From NCBI GenBank assembly GCA_029008595.1, contig JAQXJH010000029.1:1-46829 (forward strand): a stretch of 46,829 nucleotides of DNA, given 5' to 3'. The notes under the pieces are model-generated. The model saw nothing but the letters and a program-made list of their open reading frames with translations, did no database searches and was not told the origin of the DNA. Both the position numbers and the translations under genes were made by a program. The DNA is from Bacillota bacterium. GTDB lineage: Bacteria; Bacillota; Clostridia; Oscillospirales; Acutalibacteraceae. Shown here piece by piece: positions 15,611 to 23,849 of this stretch (position 1 is the stretch's first letter; every line of letters starts with the position of its first letter).

Positions 15611-16879
15611 ATGGAAGATTATATGGCCTTAAGCTCCGATCAGCTTCGGGTGATTTATGATAGTCTGAAAAAGGAATACGGGGCGTTTCAGGCGCGCAGT
15701 CTGAAACTTGATATGTCCCGCGGCAAGCCGGGAGCCGATCAGCTCGATCTTTCGCAGGGCCTGATCGGAAACACCGCTACCCGGACGCCGTCCGGTCTGG
15801 ATTGCCGGAATTACGGCGGAACCGACGGATTTCCCGAGATCCGCGAGCTTTTTGCGGAGATGATGGAGGTTCCGGCGGATAACGTGATCGTGGGGAATAA
15901 TTCCAGCCTGAACATGATGTTTGACAAGATCTCCTCCGCCATGACGCACGGGGTCTGCGGCGGCAAGCCGTGGATGCTGCAGGGGGGCGTAAAATTTCTT
16001 TGCCCCGCGCCGGGGTACGACCGTCATTTTACCATCTGTGAATATTTCGGCATCGATATGATTACCGTTCCGATGACGCCGGACGGGCCGAATATGACGA
16101 TGGTGGAGGAACTGGTTTCCTCGGATGAAAAAATCAAGGGTATGTGGTGCGTTCCGAAATATTCTAACCCGCAGGGGATCACCTATTCGGACGAAACGGT
16201 TCGCCGGATCGCCAATCTGAAGCCGGCCGCCAAGGATTTCCGCGTTTTCTGGGACAATGCGTATTGCGTCCATGACCTGACCGATACGCCGGATCATCTG
16301 CTGCCGATTTATGAGGAATGCGTCAAGGCGGGGAACGAGGATCTGCCGATCCTGTTTGCCTCCACTTCCAAAATCAGCCTGCCGGGTTCCGGTGTTGCCG
16401 CAATGGCGGCTTCCGCAAACAATCTGAAGCAGGACAGAAAGCGGATCTTTACCCAGACGGTCGGCCCCGACAAAATGAATATGCTCCGTCATCTCGATTA
16501 TTTCAAGGATATGGACGGCATCCGCGCCCAGATGAAGCGCCACGCCGAAAAACTGGCGCCGAAATTCGATATTGTCTGCAGCAAGCTGCAGGAGCAGTTC
16601 GGCGGAAACAGAATTCTGTTCTGGACCAAGCCGAACGGCGGCTATTTTGTCAGCGTGGATACGCTGGAAGGCTGCGCAAAGCGCGTGGTGGAACTCTGCG
16701 CGCAGGCAGGCGTCAAGCTGACCGGCGCCGGAGCGACCTACCCTTACGGCAAGGACCCGCACGACACAAACATCCGTCTGGCGCCAACCTTCCCGTCGGT
16801 AGAGGAACTTTCCGTTGCAATGGATCTTTTCTGCCTTTGTGTGAAAATTGCCTCGATTGAAAAGATGCTTGCAGAATAA
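15611..16879 (+). CDS. Class Ic aspartate aminotransferase (Asp_aminotransf family, PLP-dependent)
   Basis: The product has 422 residues starting MEDYMALSSD. ATG 15611 is 9 nt behind GGGAGG. Motifs are LDMSRGKPGADQLDLS at about 35-50, DCRNYGGTDGFPEIRELFAE, KYSNPQGITYSDETVRRIA, and the PLP-lysine block FASTSKISLPGSGVA at about 255. FWDNAY carries the Asp and Tyr that contact PLP. These are typical of the PF12897 group known from Corynebacterium AspT. It would interconvert aspartate and 2-oxoglutarate with oxaloacetate and glutamate in the cytoplasm. It is a single-gene unit; no strong terminator was seen before the secD promoter. Confidence 0.88.
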   Translation: MEDYMALSSDQLRVIYDSLKKEYGAFQARSLKLDMSRGKPGADQLDLSQGLIGNTATRTPSGLDCRNYGGTDGFPEIRELFAEMMEVPADNVIVGNNSSLNMMFDKISSAMTHGVCGGKPWMLQGGVKFLCPAPGYDRHFTICEYFGIDMITVPMTPDGPNMTMVEELVSSDEKIKGMWCVPKYSNPQGITYSDETVRRIANLKPAAKDFRVFWDNAYCVHDLTDTPDHLLPIYEECVKAGNEDLPILFASTSKISLPGSGVAAMAASANNLKQDRKRIFTQTVGPDKMNMLRHLDYFKDMDGIRAQMKRHAEKLAPKFDIVCSKLQEQFGGNRILFWTKPNGGYFVSVDTLEGCAKRVVELCAQAGVKLTGAGATYPYGKDPHDTNIRLAPTFPSVEELSVAMDLFCLCVKIASIEKMLAE

Positions 16880-16914
16880 TTTTGGCAAGAGTTATCTTTC
16901 TGCACGAAAATTGA

Positions 16915-16943
16915 TTGACTTTTGTCCCATAAAACAATATAAT
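16915..16943 (+). promoter_or_regulatory. Sigma-A promoter of secDF
   Basis: TTGACT (16915-16920), 17 nt, TATAAT (16938-16943). The leader to ATG 17055 is about 105 nt, with no clear riboswitch. Confidence 0.75.
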
Positions 16944-17054
16944 GAACCTGTTACGTTTGCATTGCGGTGCGGCGTGCAGGTTTTTTTGTCGGCCGAACAA
17001 ACGGCCTGTTCCCGCAGGCAGACTGCAGACATTATATTTTAGGGGGACTTGCGC

Positions 17055-18515
17055 ATGAAGCGAACTGGCAAGCCGGTGTTCTTTATCGTGGCGCTGCTGA
17101 TACTCTTTGTGAGCTATGCTGCGTTTTTCGGTATTTATACCGAACGAGGCGATCTGAGTATTCCGGTCATCAAAGGTGCAAGCGACATCCGCTGGGGAAT
17201 CGATATCCGCGGCGGCGTGGAAGCAACCTTTTACGCAGTCGATGACGACGACAACGCGCTGCAGGCGGATTCCAAACAGTTGGACGCCGCCAAGGAGATC
17301 ATCAGCATTCGTCTGGTCGACAATCACATCACGGACTATGAACTCTATGTCGATTATGAAAACTCCCGGATCATTCTTCGGTTCCCGTGGCGGGAAGACG
17401 AAACGGATTTCAATCCGGAAAGCGCCATTCAGGAAATCTCCATGACGGCCATGCTGACTTTCCGCGAAGGCAACGAAACAGAAGAAGTGACGGACGCCAA
17501 CGGCAATGTAACAGGCATCAAGCCTGCCGGCGTTACGGAGTCGAATATCATACTTACCGGCGATGACGTTGAAAAAGCCGAGCCGTATTACGACAACACC
17601 AAGGTCGGAACAAACTCTGCCTACGGCGTTCAGCTGACGCTGAAGGAAAGCGGCAAAGCCAAGTTCGCCGAAGCCACCGAAAAGCTTTACAGCGCGACGG
17701 AAAGCGAACGCGGAACGATCTCGATCTGGCTGGATAACGACGAGATCTCCTATCCGCGTGTGGATGCCGTGATCACGGATGGCGTTGCGACGATCTCCGG
17801 CAGCTTTACGGCAGCATCCGCGCAGGATCTGGCCAACAAGATCAACGCAGGTGCGCTGCCGTTCAAGCTGGCAACTTCCAACTTCGGCTCCATCAATCCG
17901 CAGCTCGGTTCCTCCGCTCTGGATGCGATGCTGCTGGCTGGTGCGATCGCGCTGGTTCTGGTCTGCATCTTCATGATCCTGGTCTACCGTCTGCCGGGCG
18001 CTGTGGCATCCATTGCGCTGCTCGGTCAGGTGGCCGGCATGATCGCTGCCGTTTCGGGCTTCCTGCCCTCCATCAGCAGCTTCACCCTTACGCTGCCGGG
18101 TATTGCCGGTATGATCCTTTCCATCGGTATGGGCGTTGACGCCAACGTGATCACGAACGAAAGAATCAAGGAAGAGATTCGAAAAGGCCGCTCGCTGGAT
18201 GCCGCGATCGATAACGGCTCCTCCGAAAGCTTCTCGGCTATTTTCGACGGAAACGTCACCGTGATCATCGTAGCCATTATTCTGATGGGTGTCTTCGGTC
18301 CGCCGGATGGCTTCTGGTCCAAGCTGCTGACGCCGTTCCTGTTCATGTTCGGAACCGCCACCACCGGTTCTGTTTATTCCTTCGGCTATACGCTGCTGAT
18401 CGGCGTAATTTTTAACTTCATCATGGGCGTTACCGCTTCCCGTCTGATGATCAAGTCCTTGTCGCGGTTCAAACACTTCCGCAACAAATGGCTGTATGGA
18501 GGTGACCGCACATGA
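17055..18515 (+). CDS. secD: Protein translocase subunit SecD
   Basis: The product has 486 residues starting MKRTGKPVFF, behind AGGGGG; the ORF-track TTG at 17049 is too close to it. It has an N-terminal membrane segment, then the DIRWGIDIRGGVEATF motif (the SecD D-L-x-G-G equivalent), a large P1/P2 extracytoplasmic region, and five C-terminal membrane segments with the RND-type block MILSIGMGVDANVITNERIKEE (D in TM4). SecDF uses proton flow to pull exported proteins across the membrane. The gene overlaps secF by 4 bp (ATGA), so translation is coupled. Confidence 0.96.
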   Translation: MKRTGKPVFFIVALLILFVSYAAFFGIYTERGDLSIPVIKGASDIRWGIDIRGGVEATFYAVDDDDNALQADSKQLDAAKEIISIRLVDNHITDYELYVDYENSRIILRFPWREDETDFNPESAIQEISMTAMLTFREGNETEEVTDANGNVTGIKPAGVTESNIILTGDDVEKAEPYYDNTKVGTNSAYGVQLTLKESGKAKFAEATEKLYSATESERGTISIWLDNDEISYPRVDAVITDGVATISGSFTAASAQDLANKINAGALPFKLATSNFGSINPQLGSSALDAMLLAGAIALVLVCIFMILVYRLPGAVASIALLGQVAGMIAAVSGFLPSISSFTLTLPGIAGMILSIGMGVDANVITNERIKEEIRKGRSLDAAIDNGSSESFSAIFDGNVTVIIVAIILMGVFGPPDGFWSKLLTPFLFMFGTATTGSVYSFGYTLLIGVIFNFIMGVTASRLMIKSLSRFKHFRNKWLYGGDRT

Positions 18516-19507
18516 GAAAGCAGATGAATTTTGATTTCGTCGGCAATAAGAAAAAATTTGCTCTTGTTTCCCTCTGCATTTTGGTGGTCGGGATCCTGTG
18601 CAACATTTTCCTCGGCGCAAAAATGGATATTCAGTTTACCGGCGGCTCCATCATCAAATATTCCTACAGCGGAGATATTTCGGAGCAGGCCGTCCGCGAT
18701 GCGCTGAATCCGGTCACAAACGGAAACGAATCGCTGCAGTTCAACTACAATGTGTTTGCTGCCGGTTCCGATGCAGCGCATAACGTGCTGTCGGTTTCCG
18801 TTTCCGACCAGCACCAGCTTTCCTCTGAAGATCAGCAGGCAATGCTGAGCGCGCTGAAGGAAGCGTTCCCGGACGCCGCAATGACACAGATCGAATCCAA
18901 CTCCGTGGAAGCGACCATGGGGCGTGAATTCTTCTGGAAGTGCATGGTCGCCGTCGTTCTGGCCTCTGTGCTGATGCTCGTTTACGTTGCGTTCCGTTTC
19001 CGCAAGATCGGCGGCTGGTCGGCCGGCCTGGTCGCGCTGGTCGCGCTGCTGAACGACTGCCTGGTTTCCTATTTTGTCTTCATTATTTTCCGGATTCCGC
19101 TGGACGATAATTTCGTCGCGGTCATCCTGACGATCCTCGGCTACTCGCTGAACGATACGATCGTTATTTATGACCGTATCCGCGAAAACCGCCGTCAGCT
19201 CGGCCCGAAGTCCGATCTCGCAACGGTTGTCAACCTCAGCCTGAATCAGTCCTTCGGCCGTACGCTGAATACCTCGATCGCCACCTTTATGGCAGTCACC
19301 TGCGTTACCGTGGTGGCGCTGATCTACAATCTGGATTCCATCCTGAGCTTCTCCGTTCCGATGATGTTCGGCGTGCTTTCCGGCTTCTATACCTCCGTCT
19401 TCCTGGCTTCGCCGCTGTGGGTCGGTCTGCGTTCGGTGATGGCCAGACACAAGGCTGCCAAAGCGGAAAAGCAGCAGAACGGCAAGAAAAAAGCAGCAGC
19501 AAAATAA
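18512..19507 (+). CDS. secF: Protein translocase subunit SecF
   Basis: The product has 331 residues. A membrane segment at about 15-35 is followed by the signature MDIQFTGGSIIKYSY, a small extracytoplasmic domain, and five membrane segments with TILGYSLNDTIVIYDRIREN, the SecF TM4 motif with the conserved Asp and the R-x-R-E-N end. The tail is lysine-rich (AAKAEKQQNGKKKAAAK). It pairs with SecD as separate subunits rather than as the fused SecDF of Bacillus. A perfect hairpin follows. Confidence 0.96.
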   Translation: MRKQMNFDFVGNKKKFALVSLCILVVGILCNIFLGAKMDIQFTGGSIIKYSYSGDISEQAVRDALNPVTNGNESLQFNYNVFAAGSDAAHNVLSVSVSDQHQLSSEDQQAMLSALKEAFPDAAMTQIESNSVEATMGREFFWKCMVAVVLASVLMLVYVAFRFRKIGGWSAGLVALVALLNDCLVSYFVFIIFRIPLDDNFVAVILTILGYSLNDTIVIYDRIRENRRQLGPKSDLATVVNLSLNQSFGRTLNTSIATFMAVTCVTVVALIYNLDSILSFSVPMMFGVLSGFYTSVFLASPLWVGLRSVMARHKAAKAEKQQNGKKKAAAK

Positions 19508-19531
19508 GCGCTCAGAAATGCGCTCAGAAAT
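19508..19531 (+). repeat. Tandem 12-bp direct repeat
   Basis: GCGCTCAGAAAT occurs twice back to back, directly after the secF stop codon. Replication slippage is the simplest origin. Confidence 0.7.
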
Positions 19532-19576
19532 CCGGTGCCTGTTCCTTCAGGCACTGCACACCTGTTCAAAAGTCTG

Positions 19577-19608
19577 AAAATGCCTGCAGCCCCGGCTGCA
19601 GGCATTTT
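19577..19608 (+). terminator. Hairpin terminator after secF
   Basis: AAAATGCCTGCAGC pairs perfectly over 14 bp with GCTGCAGGCATTTT around a 4-nt CCCG loop. The T-run is only the stem end plus a later TTT, so termination may be incomplete. Confidence 0.75.
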
Positions 19609-19695
19609 GGCTTTGTCGCCGCCGCAGACCGGCGGAAGAAAACTAAGTGTAATTTCATTTCAAAAAGTTATTTTTCGTTTATCAGCCCGGGGGTA

Positions 19696-19724
19696 TGGAA
19701 AATTTCTTTTTTTTATATTATAAT
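19696..19724 (+). promoter_or_regulatory. Promoter of the AraC-type regulator
   Basis: TGGAAA (19696-19701), 17 nt, TATAAT (19719-19724), inside a T-rich tract. The leader is about 100 nt. The 323-bp gap between secF and araC holds only this, the secF hairpin and the direct repeat. Confidence 0.5.
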
Positions 19725-19830
19725 AGTGGTACTTCGTGAACAAGCCGGAACACCCATTGTGTGCCGCAAAAGTTTTTCGGTTTTTTCTGTCGGCTATTGG
19801 GGTATTTTCTGTGAAAGGAAGGATTTCATC

Positions 19831-20706
19831 ATGGAAAGCTATGAACACACAACAGCGGCTGCCGAAAAATTATATAAGGAAATGAGCAAACCGGTCATCG
19901 TTTACCGCAACTGCGGAGAATATCCGTATATTCCAGTTCCGCACCTTCATTCGCAGTACGAGATCTATTACAACATTCAGGGAGGACGCAGCTTTTTTGT
20001 AAATAAGCTGTTTTATCGGTGTGAGCCGCACTCACTTTTCGTGATCCCCAGTACCCAGATCCATAAAGTATCCACCGAACCGAATGTGATCTACGACCGC
20101 TGCATTATCAATATCGACGATACGATCATCAGCACGCTGAACGGGCTTTCCAATATGCAAAGCCATCCGTTGGCATGGATGAATGAAATCGGCGTCAATC
20201 AGCCGCACAAAGTCATTCTCACGGAAGAGGAGCACGAACGCTTTGTCAGAATGGTGGACGATTACCGTTCGCCAAAGGTGGAAAAAGATGAACTTTCGCT
20301 GATGGTTCGCCTGTTGGATATTCTTGTGTTTGTACGCAACCGCTTCCGGCGCCATGCAACGGAAAACATGCCGGTCGTAGAGCCGGAAACCTGGTCGGAC
20401 AAGGCGATCCAGTATATTGAGTCGGAATTCAATAACGATCTTTCCATCCGGGAGATCGCCAATAAGCTTTTTATCAACGAAAATCATCTTTGTACGATTT
20501 TCAAGGCAGAAACGGGGCTGACCATCAATAAGTATATCATCCTGCGCAAGGTCGCCGAAGCAAAGCGGCTGCTTTATTACGGCTACAGCGTCAAGGAGGC
20601 CTGCGCCCGTTCCGGTTTCAATGATTATTCCAATTTTATCCGTACCTTCAAAAAAACCGAGGGAACTTCGCCGTCCAAGCTTCACAAACTGACAGATCCC
20701 CTCTGA
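19831..20706 (+). CDS. AraC-family transcriptional regulator
   Basis: The product has 291 residues starting MESYEHTTAA at ATG 19831, behind GGAAGGA; the ORF track extends it falsely upstream. The N-terminal cupin sensor (PHLHSQYEIYYNIQGGRSFF, about 35-55) is typical of sugar-sensing AraC proteins. The C-terminal two helix-turn-helix DNA-binding domain spans about 185-285: SIREIANKLFINENHLCTIF and SVKEACARSGFNDYSNFIRT. It is transcribed toward the amino-sugar gene set that starts 154 bp downstream, so it probably activates that set. It ends in its own terminator. Confidence 0.9.
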   Translation: MESYEHTTAAAEKLYKEMSKPVIVYRNCGEYPYIPVPHLHSQYEIYYNIQGGRSFFVNKLFYRCEPHSLFVIPSTQIHKVSTEPNVIYDRCIINIDDTIISTLNGLSNMQSHPLAWMNEIGVNQPHKVILTEEEHERFVRMVDDYRSPKVEKDELSLMVRLLDILVFVRNRFRRHATENMPVVEPETWSDKAIQYIESEFNNDLSIREIANKLFINENHLCTIFKAETGLTINKYIILRKVAEAKRLLYYGYSVKEACARSGFNDYSNFIRTFKKTEGTSPSKLHKLTDPL

Positions 20707-20712
20707 TTTTTC

Positions 20713-20735
20713 AGCTGCGTTCCGCAGCTTTTTTT
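20713..20735 (+). terminator. Terminator after the araC-type gene
   Basis: AGCTGC-GTTCC-GCAGCT followed by TTTTTT. Confidence 0.8.
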
Positions 20736-20799
20736 ATGCCTGTTTCGCCTGATTTTTGCCGTTAAAATTTGCGCAGATTAGGGAAGTCGCGCGGGAACA

Positions 20800-20828
20800 T
20801 TTACAGATTTTTGGTTAAGAGATATAAT
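20800..20828 (+). promoter_or_regulatory. Promoter of the plus-strand amino-sugar gene set
   Basis: TTTACA (20800-20805), 17 nt, TATAAT (20823-20828), 32 bp ahead of ATG 20861. No palindromic operator stands out around it. AraC-type half-sites cannot be recognised from one copy. Confidence 0.6.
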
Positions 20829-20860
20829 CAACATATCAATAGCTTTGGGAGGCTGATATA

Positions 20861-22501
20861 ATGGCAATGCTGAAAGAGTTTCAGGTCGATCAACTGAAAG
20901 TCAAAATACTTTCCGACCGTGCGGAAATGGGAGCATGCGCTGCAGAACAGATTGCGGCGCAGATGCGTGAACTGCTTGCGGAAAAAGATGAGATCAATAT
21001 GATCTTTGCTGCGGCGCCTTCACAGAACGAGACGCTCGAGTCGCTGATCGCAGCACCGGGAATCGACTGGGGCCGCGTCAATGCGTTCCACATGGACGAA
21101 TATGTCGGGCTGCCGGCAGATGCTCCGCAGGGTTTCGGTAATTTTCTGAAAGCTGCGATTTTCTCCAGGGTTCCGTTCAAGAGCGTTCATTATCTGGACG
21201 GCCAGAATCCGAATGCGGAAGAAGCCTGCGCTCAGTACAGCGCACTGCTGCAGCAGTATCCGACCGATATTGTCTGCATGGGCATCGGCGAAAACGGACA
21301 TATTGCGTTCAACGATCCGGATGTTGCCGATTTCAATGATGCAAAAATGGTCAAGGTCGTTGCGCTCGACCAGATCTGCCGCCAGCAGCAGGTGAACGAC
21401 GGCTGCTTCGCGAGCATCGATCAGGTTCCGACGCATGCCCTGACGCTGACGGTCCCGACGCTGGTAAAAGCTCCGCACCTGTTCTGCATGGTGCCGGCAA
21501 AAACCAAGGCCGAAGCCGTTTTCCATACCCTCCGCGGAGAAATCAGCGAGGTTTGCCCGGCGTCGATTCTGCGCCGCCAGCCGCACGCCGTTCTTTTCTG
21601 CGATTCCGACAGCGGGGCCAAAGTCCTTTTTCGTAAAGCCTTGATCACCGACGAGGCTTCACAGGATTTTGAATCGGCAGCAAAACTGGCTGCCTATTAC
21701 GGGCTCGAAGCGCTCGAGATTCGTTCGGTGTGGGACAAAACGCCCCAGGATCTCGACGATCAGGACATTGAAAAGATCAATGCGATTGCAAAGCAGTACG
21801 GCCTGAAAATCTGCGCCATCAGTTCTTCCGTCTTCAAATGTGATCTGGACGACGAGGCTGCGGTGCAGAAACAGTTTGAAAATCTGGAGCGCTGCGCAAA
21901 GCTGGCGCAGAAAACCGGCGCGAAAAAGATCCGTGCCTTTACCTTCTGGCGCAAAAACGGCATCGAGGCCGATCTTTCGGCGATCGCCGGCCATATCCGC
22001 CGTGCTGCGGAGCTGGTCGCCCCGTATGGCCTGGAGCTGGTGATCGAGTTCGATCCGTCGCTCAGCGCCTGCAATGCGGACGAGCTTGCCGTTCTGGCCA
22101 AGGAACATATCCCGGGCGTTCGCGTTCTGTGGGATCCCGGCAATCAGATCTATAACAAGGTGTACACGGTTCCTTATCCGGATGGCTACGAGCTGCTGAA
22201 AAAGGATATTGCCCATGTGCATCTGAAGGATGCCGTGCGCGATGAGCAGGGCGAAGCCAAGGGCGTTGCGCTCGGCGAAGGCCTGCTCGATATCAAAGGT
22301 CAACTGGCCGCTCTTCTGCGCGACGGTTACGACGGCTACGTTGTGCTGGAGCCGCATTTCCGCCTGCAGAAGGAGCTTTCCGAGGCGCAGCTTGCGCTGC
22401 CGGGCGGCGCGGCTTTCTCCGACGGAGGCATGGAGGCTTCTGAGCTGAGCATGCAGAATCTTAACCGGCTGATTTCAGAAGTTGTGCACGATTTGTTCTG
22501 A
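20861..22501 (+). CDS. Fusion protein: glucosamine-6-phosphate deaminase (NagB)-like domain + TIM-barrel sugar phosphate isomerase/epimerase
   Basis: The product has 546 residues in one unbroken frame; ATG 20861 follows GGGAGG by 8 nt. Residues about 15-258 are NagB-like: HMDEYVGL (D79) and GIGENGHIAFNDP (N145, H147). The catalytic-triad glutamate of NagB (FNEP) is replaced by D152. Residues about 265-546 form an AP-endonuclease-2/xylose-isomerase-like TIM barrel with EIRSVW, VIEFDPS, LWDPGNQIY, AHVHLKDAV and VVLEPHF supplying likely metal ligands. NagB turns glucosamine-6-P into fructose-6-P and ammonia. A nearby-acting isomerase could take the product or prepare the substrate. Fusing the two is unusual and implies consecutive steps on one sugar (inference). 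It is the first gene of a set with oxidoreductase, aminotransferase and deacetylase genes. Confidence 0.85.
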   Translation: MAMLKEFQVDQLKVKILSDRAEMGACAAEQIAAQMRELLAEKDEINMIFAAAPSQNETLESLIAAPGIDWGRVNAFHMDEYVGLPADAPQGFGNFLKAAIFSRVPFKSVHYLDGQNPNAEEACAQYSALLQQYPTDIVCMGIGENGHIAFNDPDVADFNDAKMVKVVALDQICRQQQVNDGCFASIDQVPTHALTLTVPTLVKAPHLFCMVPAKTKAEAVFHTLRGEISEVCPASILRRQPHAVLFCDSDSGAKVLFRKALITDEASQDFESAAKLAAYYGLEALEIRSVWDKTPQDLDDQDIEKINAIAKQYGLKICAISSSVFKCDLDDEAAVQKQFENLERCAKLAQKTGAKKIRAFTFWRKNGIEADLSAIAGHIRRAAELVAPYGLELVIEFDPSLSACNADELAVLAKEHIPGVRVLWDPGNQIYNKVYTVPYPDGYELLKKDIAHVHLKDAVRDEQGEAKGVALGEGLLDIKGQLAALLRDGYDGYVVLEPHFRLQKELSEAQLALPGGAAFSDGGMEASELSMQNLNRLISEVVHDLF

Positions 22502-22597
22502 ATTTTGCCGGGACAAAAGTTAAATTCATCAAGTATTTCGTGAAATCTGCAAAGCTTTTCCCCCTGGTGTTTAGTAGAATAAATTTATTGTGGTGCG

Positions 22598-22671
22598 GCA
22601 GAACCTGACGCAGTGCATCGCTGCAAAGCCGGTGAACTTTTGGGCCGGCAGGCGGCTGCGGCAGGTTTTGC
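22598..22671 (+). ncRNA. Candidate structured leader RNA (three-way junction) upstream of the oxidoreductase gene
   Basis: GCAGAACCTG-A-CGCAG (22598-22613) pairs with CTGCG-G-CAGGTTTTGC (22656-22671): 15 pairs with one G-U and one A-G mismatch. Inside lie a TGCA-TCGC-TGCA hairpin (22614-22625) and a GCCGG...CCGGC hairpin (22628-22649). The junction ends 21 nt before the ribosome site of the TTG start at 22708. It does not fit any riboswitch class I know. It has no T-run, so it is not a simple terminator. Confidence 0.4.
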
Positions 22672-22707
22672 TGTAAAAGTTTGAAATGTGACAAGGGGGA
22701 AACCGAA

Positions 22708-23727
22708 TTGAATTTCGGATTGATCGGATGCGGTGCAATTGCCCGTTTTCATGCAGATGCAATCGGTCTGACGGAAGGCGCGGTGCTGGCCGGTGTGGCA
22801 GATGCCCGCCAGGAGGCCGCGCAGTCCTTTGCGGAGACCTATCAGATCCGCGCTTATCCATCGGTGGAAGATCTGCTCTCCTCGCCGGATATTGACGCGG
22901 TCTGCATCTGTACGCCGAGCGGTCTGCATGCGCCGTTGGCGATTCAGGCAGCAGAGCACGGAAAACATATGGTGGTCGAGAAGCCGATGGCGCTGACAGT
23001 CGCTTCGGCTGAGGAGATCACGGCGGCCTGTGAAAAAAATCATGTTACGGCCGCGATCGTTTCGCAGCTTCGTTTTTCGCCGGATGTTCAGTGTGTTCGT
23101 TCTCTGGTGCAAAGCGGAGAAATGGGGCAGATCATTTCCGCTAATCTGGAGATGAAATATTTCCGCTCCGATGAATATTATGCGGCCAGCAACTGGCGCG
23201 GCACCTGGAAAATGGACGGCGGCGGCGCGCTGATGAATCAGGGCATTCACGGCGTGGATATCATGTCGTTCATCATGGGCGGCGTCCGTTCGGTGAGCGG
23301 TCAGATCAAAACGCTTGCCAAAAAAATAGAGGTGGAAGATACCGCCGTAGCCGCCTTGGAATTCTGCAACGGCGCGCTCGGAACGCTGACGGCTTCGGTC
23401 GCAACGGCTCCCGGCTATCCGCGAACCTTGACAATCAGTTCCACCAGAGGCACGCTTGTTTTGGAGGAGCAGCATATCCGTTCCTGCGATATTGAGGGAA
23501 TCTCTCTGCCGCAGCAGCGCGCGCAGCCGCACAATTACGGTTCTTCCAATCCGACAGATATTCCGGTGGAAGGCCATGTGCAGCAGATCAAGGATTTCAT
23601 TGCTGCCGTCCGGGAAGGGCGCGACCCGTTTGTCAGTCTGGCAGAGGGCAAGAAGGCGATCGAGATCATCGAAGGCATCTATACTTCCTCCCGTACCGGC
23701 AAAAAGGTGTTTCTTGGCGAAAAATAA
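22708..23727 (+). CDS. Gfo/Idh/MocA-family NAD(P)-dependent sugar oxidoreductase (copy 1)
   Basis: The product has 339 residues. TTG 22708 is chosen because AAGGGGGA lies 7 nt upstream and the Rossmann strand NFGLIGCGAIARFHADAI starts at once; the ORF-track start at 22681 has no ribosome site. The catalytic lysine is in VVEKPMAL (K92). GGALMNQGIHGVDIM supplies the conserved histidine and aspartate region. Members oxidise or reduce a sugar or cyclitol hydroxyl, often at C3. It lies between the NagB fusion and a DegT aminotransferase, so it may make the keto-sugar that the aminotransferase uses, or the reverse. It is about 30% similar by eye to copy 2 at 29579-30622. Confidence 0.9.
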   Translation: MNFGLIGCGAIARFHADAIGLTEGAVLAGVADARQEAAQSFAETYQIRAYPSVEDLLSSPDIDAVCICTPSGLHAPLAIQAAEHGKHMVVEKPMALTVASAEEITAACEKNHVTAAIVSQLRFSPDVQCVRSLVQSGEMGQIISANLEMKYFRSDEYYAASNWRGTWKMDGGGALMNQGIHGVDIMSFIMGGVRSVSGQIKTLAKKIEVEDTAVAALEFCNGALGTLTASVATAPGYPRTLTISSTRGTLVLEEQHIRSCDIEGISLPQQRAQPHNYGSSNPTDIPVEGHVQQIKDFIAAVREGRDPFVSLAEGKKAIEIIEGIYTSSRTGKKVFLGEK

Positions 23728-23780
23728 AATCCGTCAAGAAGAATCATAGAAAACGAAAAGCTTTTTTTCCCTGTCTGCGC

Positions 23781-23786
23781 TATAAT
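23781..23786 (+). promoter_or_regulatory. Possible -10 box before the first DegT gene
   Basis: Perfect TATAAT, 64 bp ahead of ATG 23850, but no -35 box at 16-18 nt. It may be an internal promoter. Confidence 0.35.
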
Positions 23787-23849
23787 GCAGAGGTAAGGTG
23801 CAGAAGAAGTTTCAGGTCTGCGCCGGAATCTGAAAAGGAGCGATGACAG

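Noticed and set aside
22621-22660. Resemblance of GCAAAGCC...GGCAGG to a c-di-GMP-I (GEMM) riboswitch
   Set aside because: The GNRA-capped first hairpin and the conserved 3' CCGGGUUACC block are absent and the overall pairing differs.
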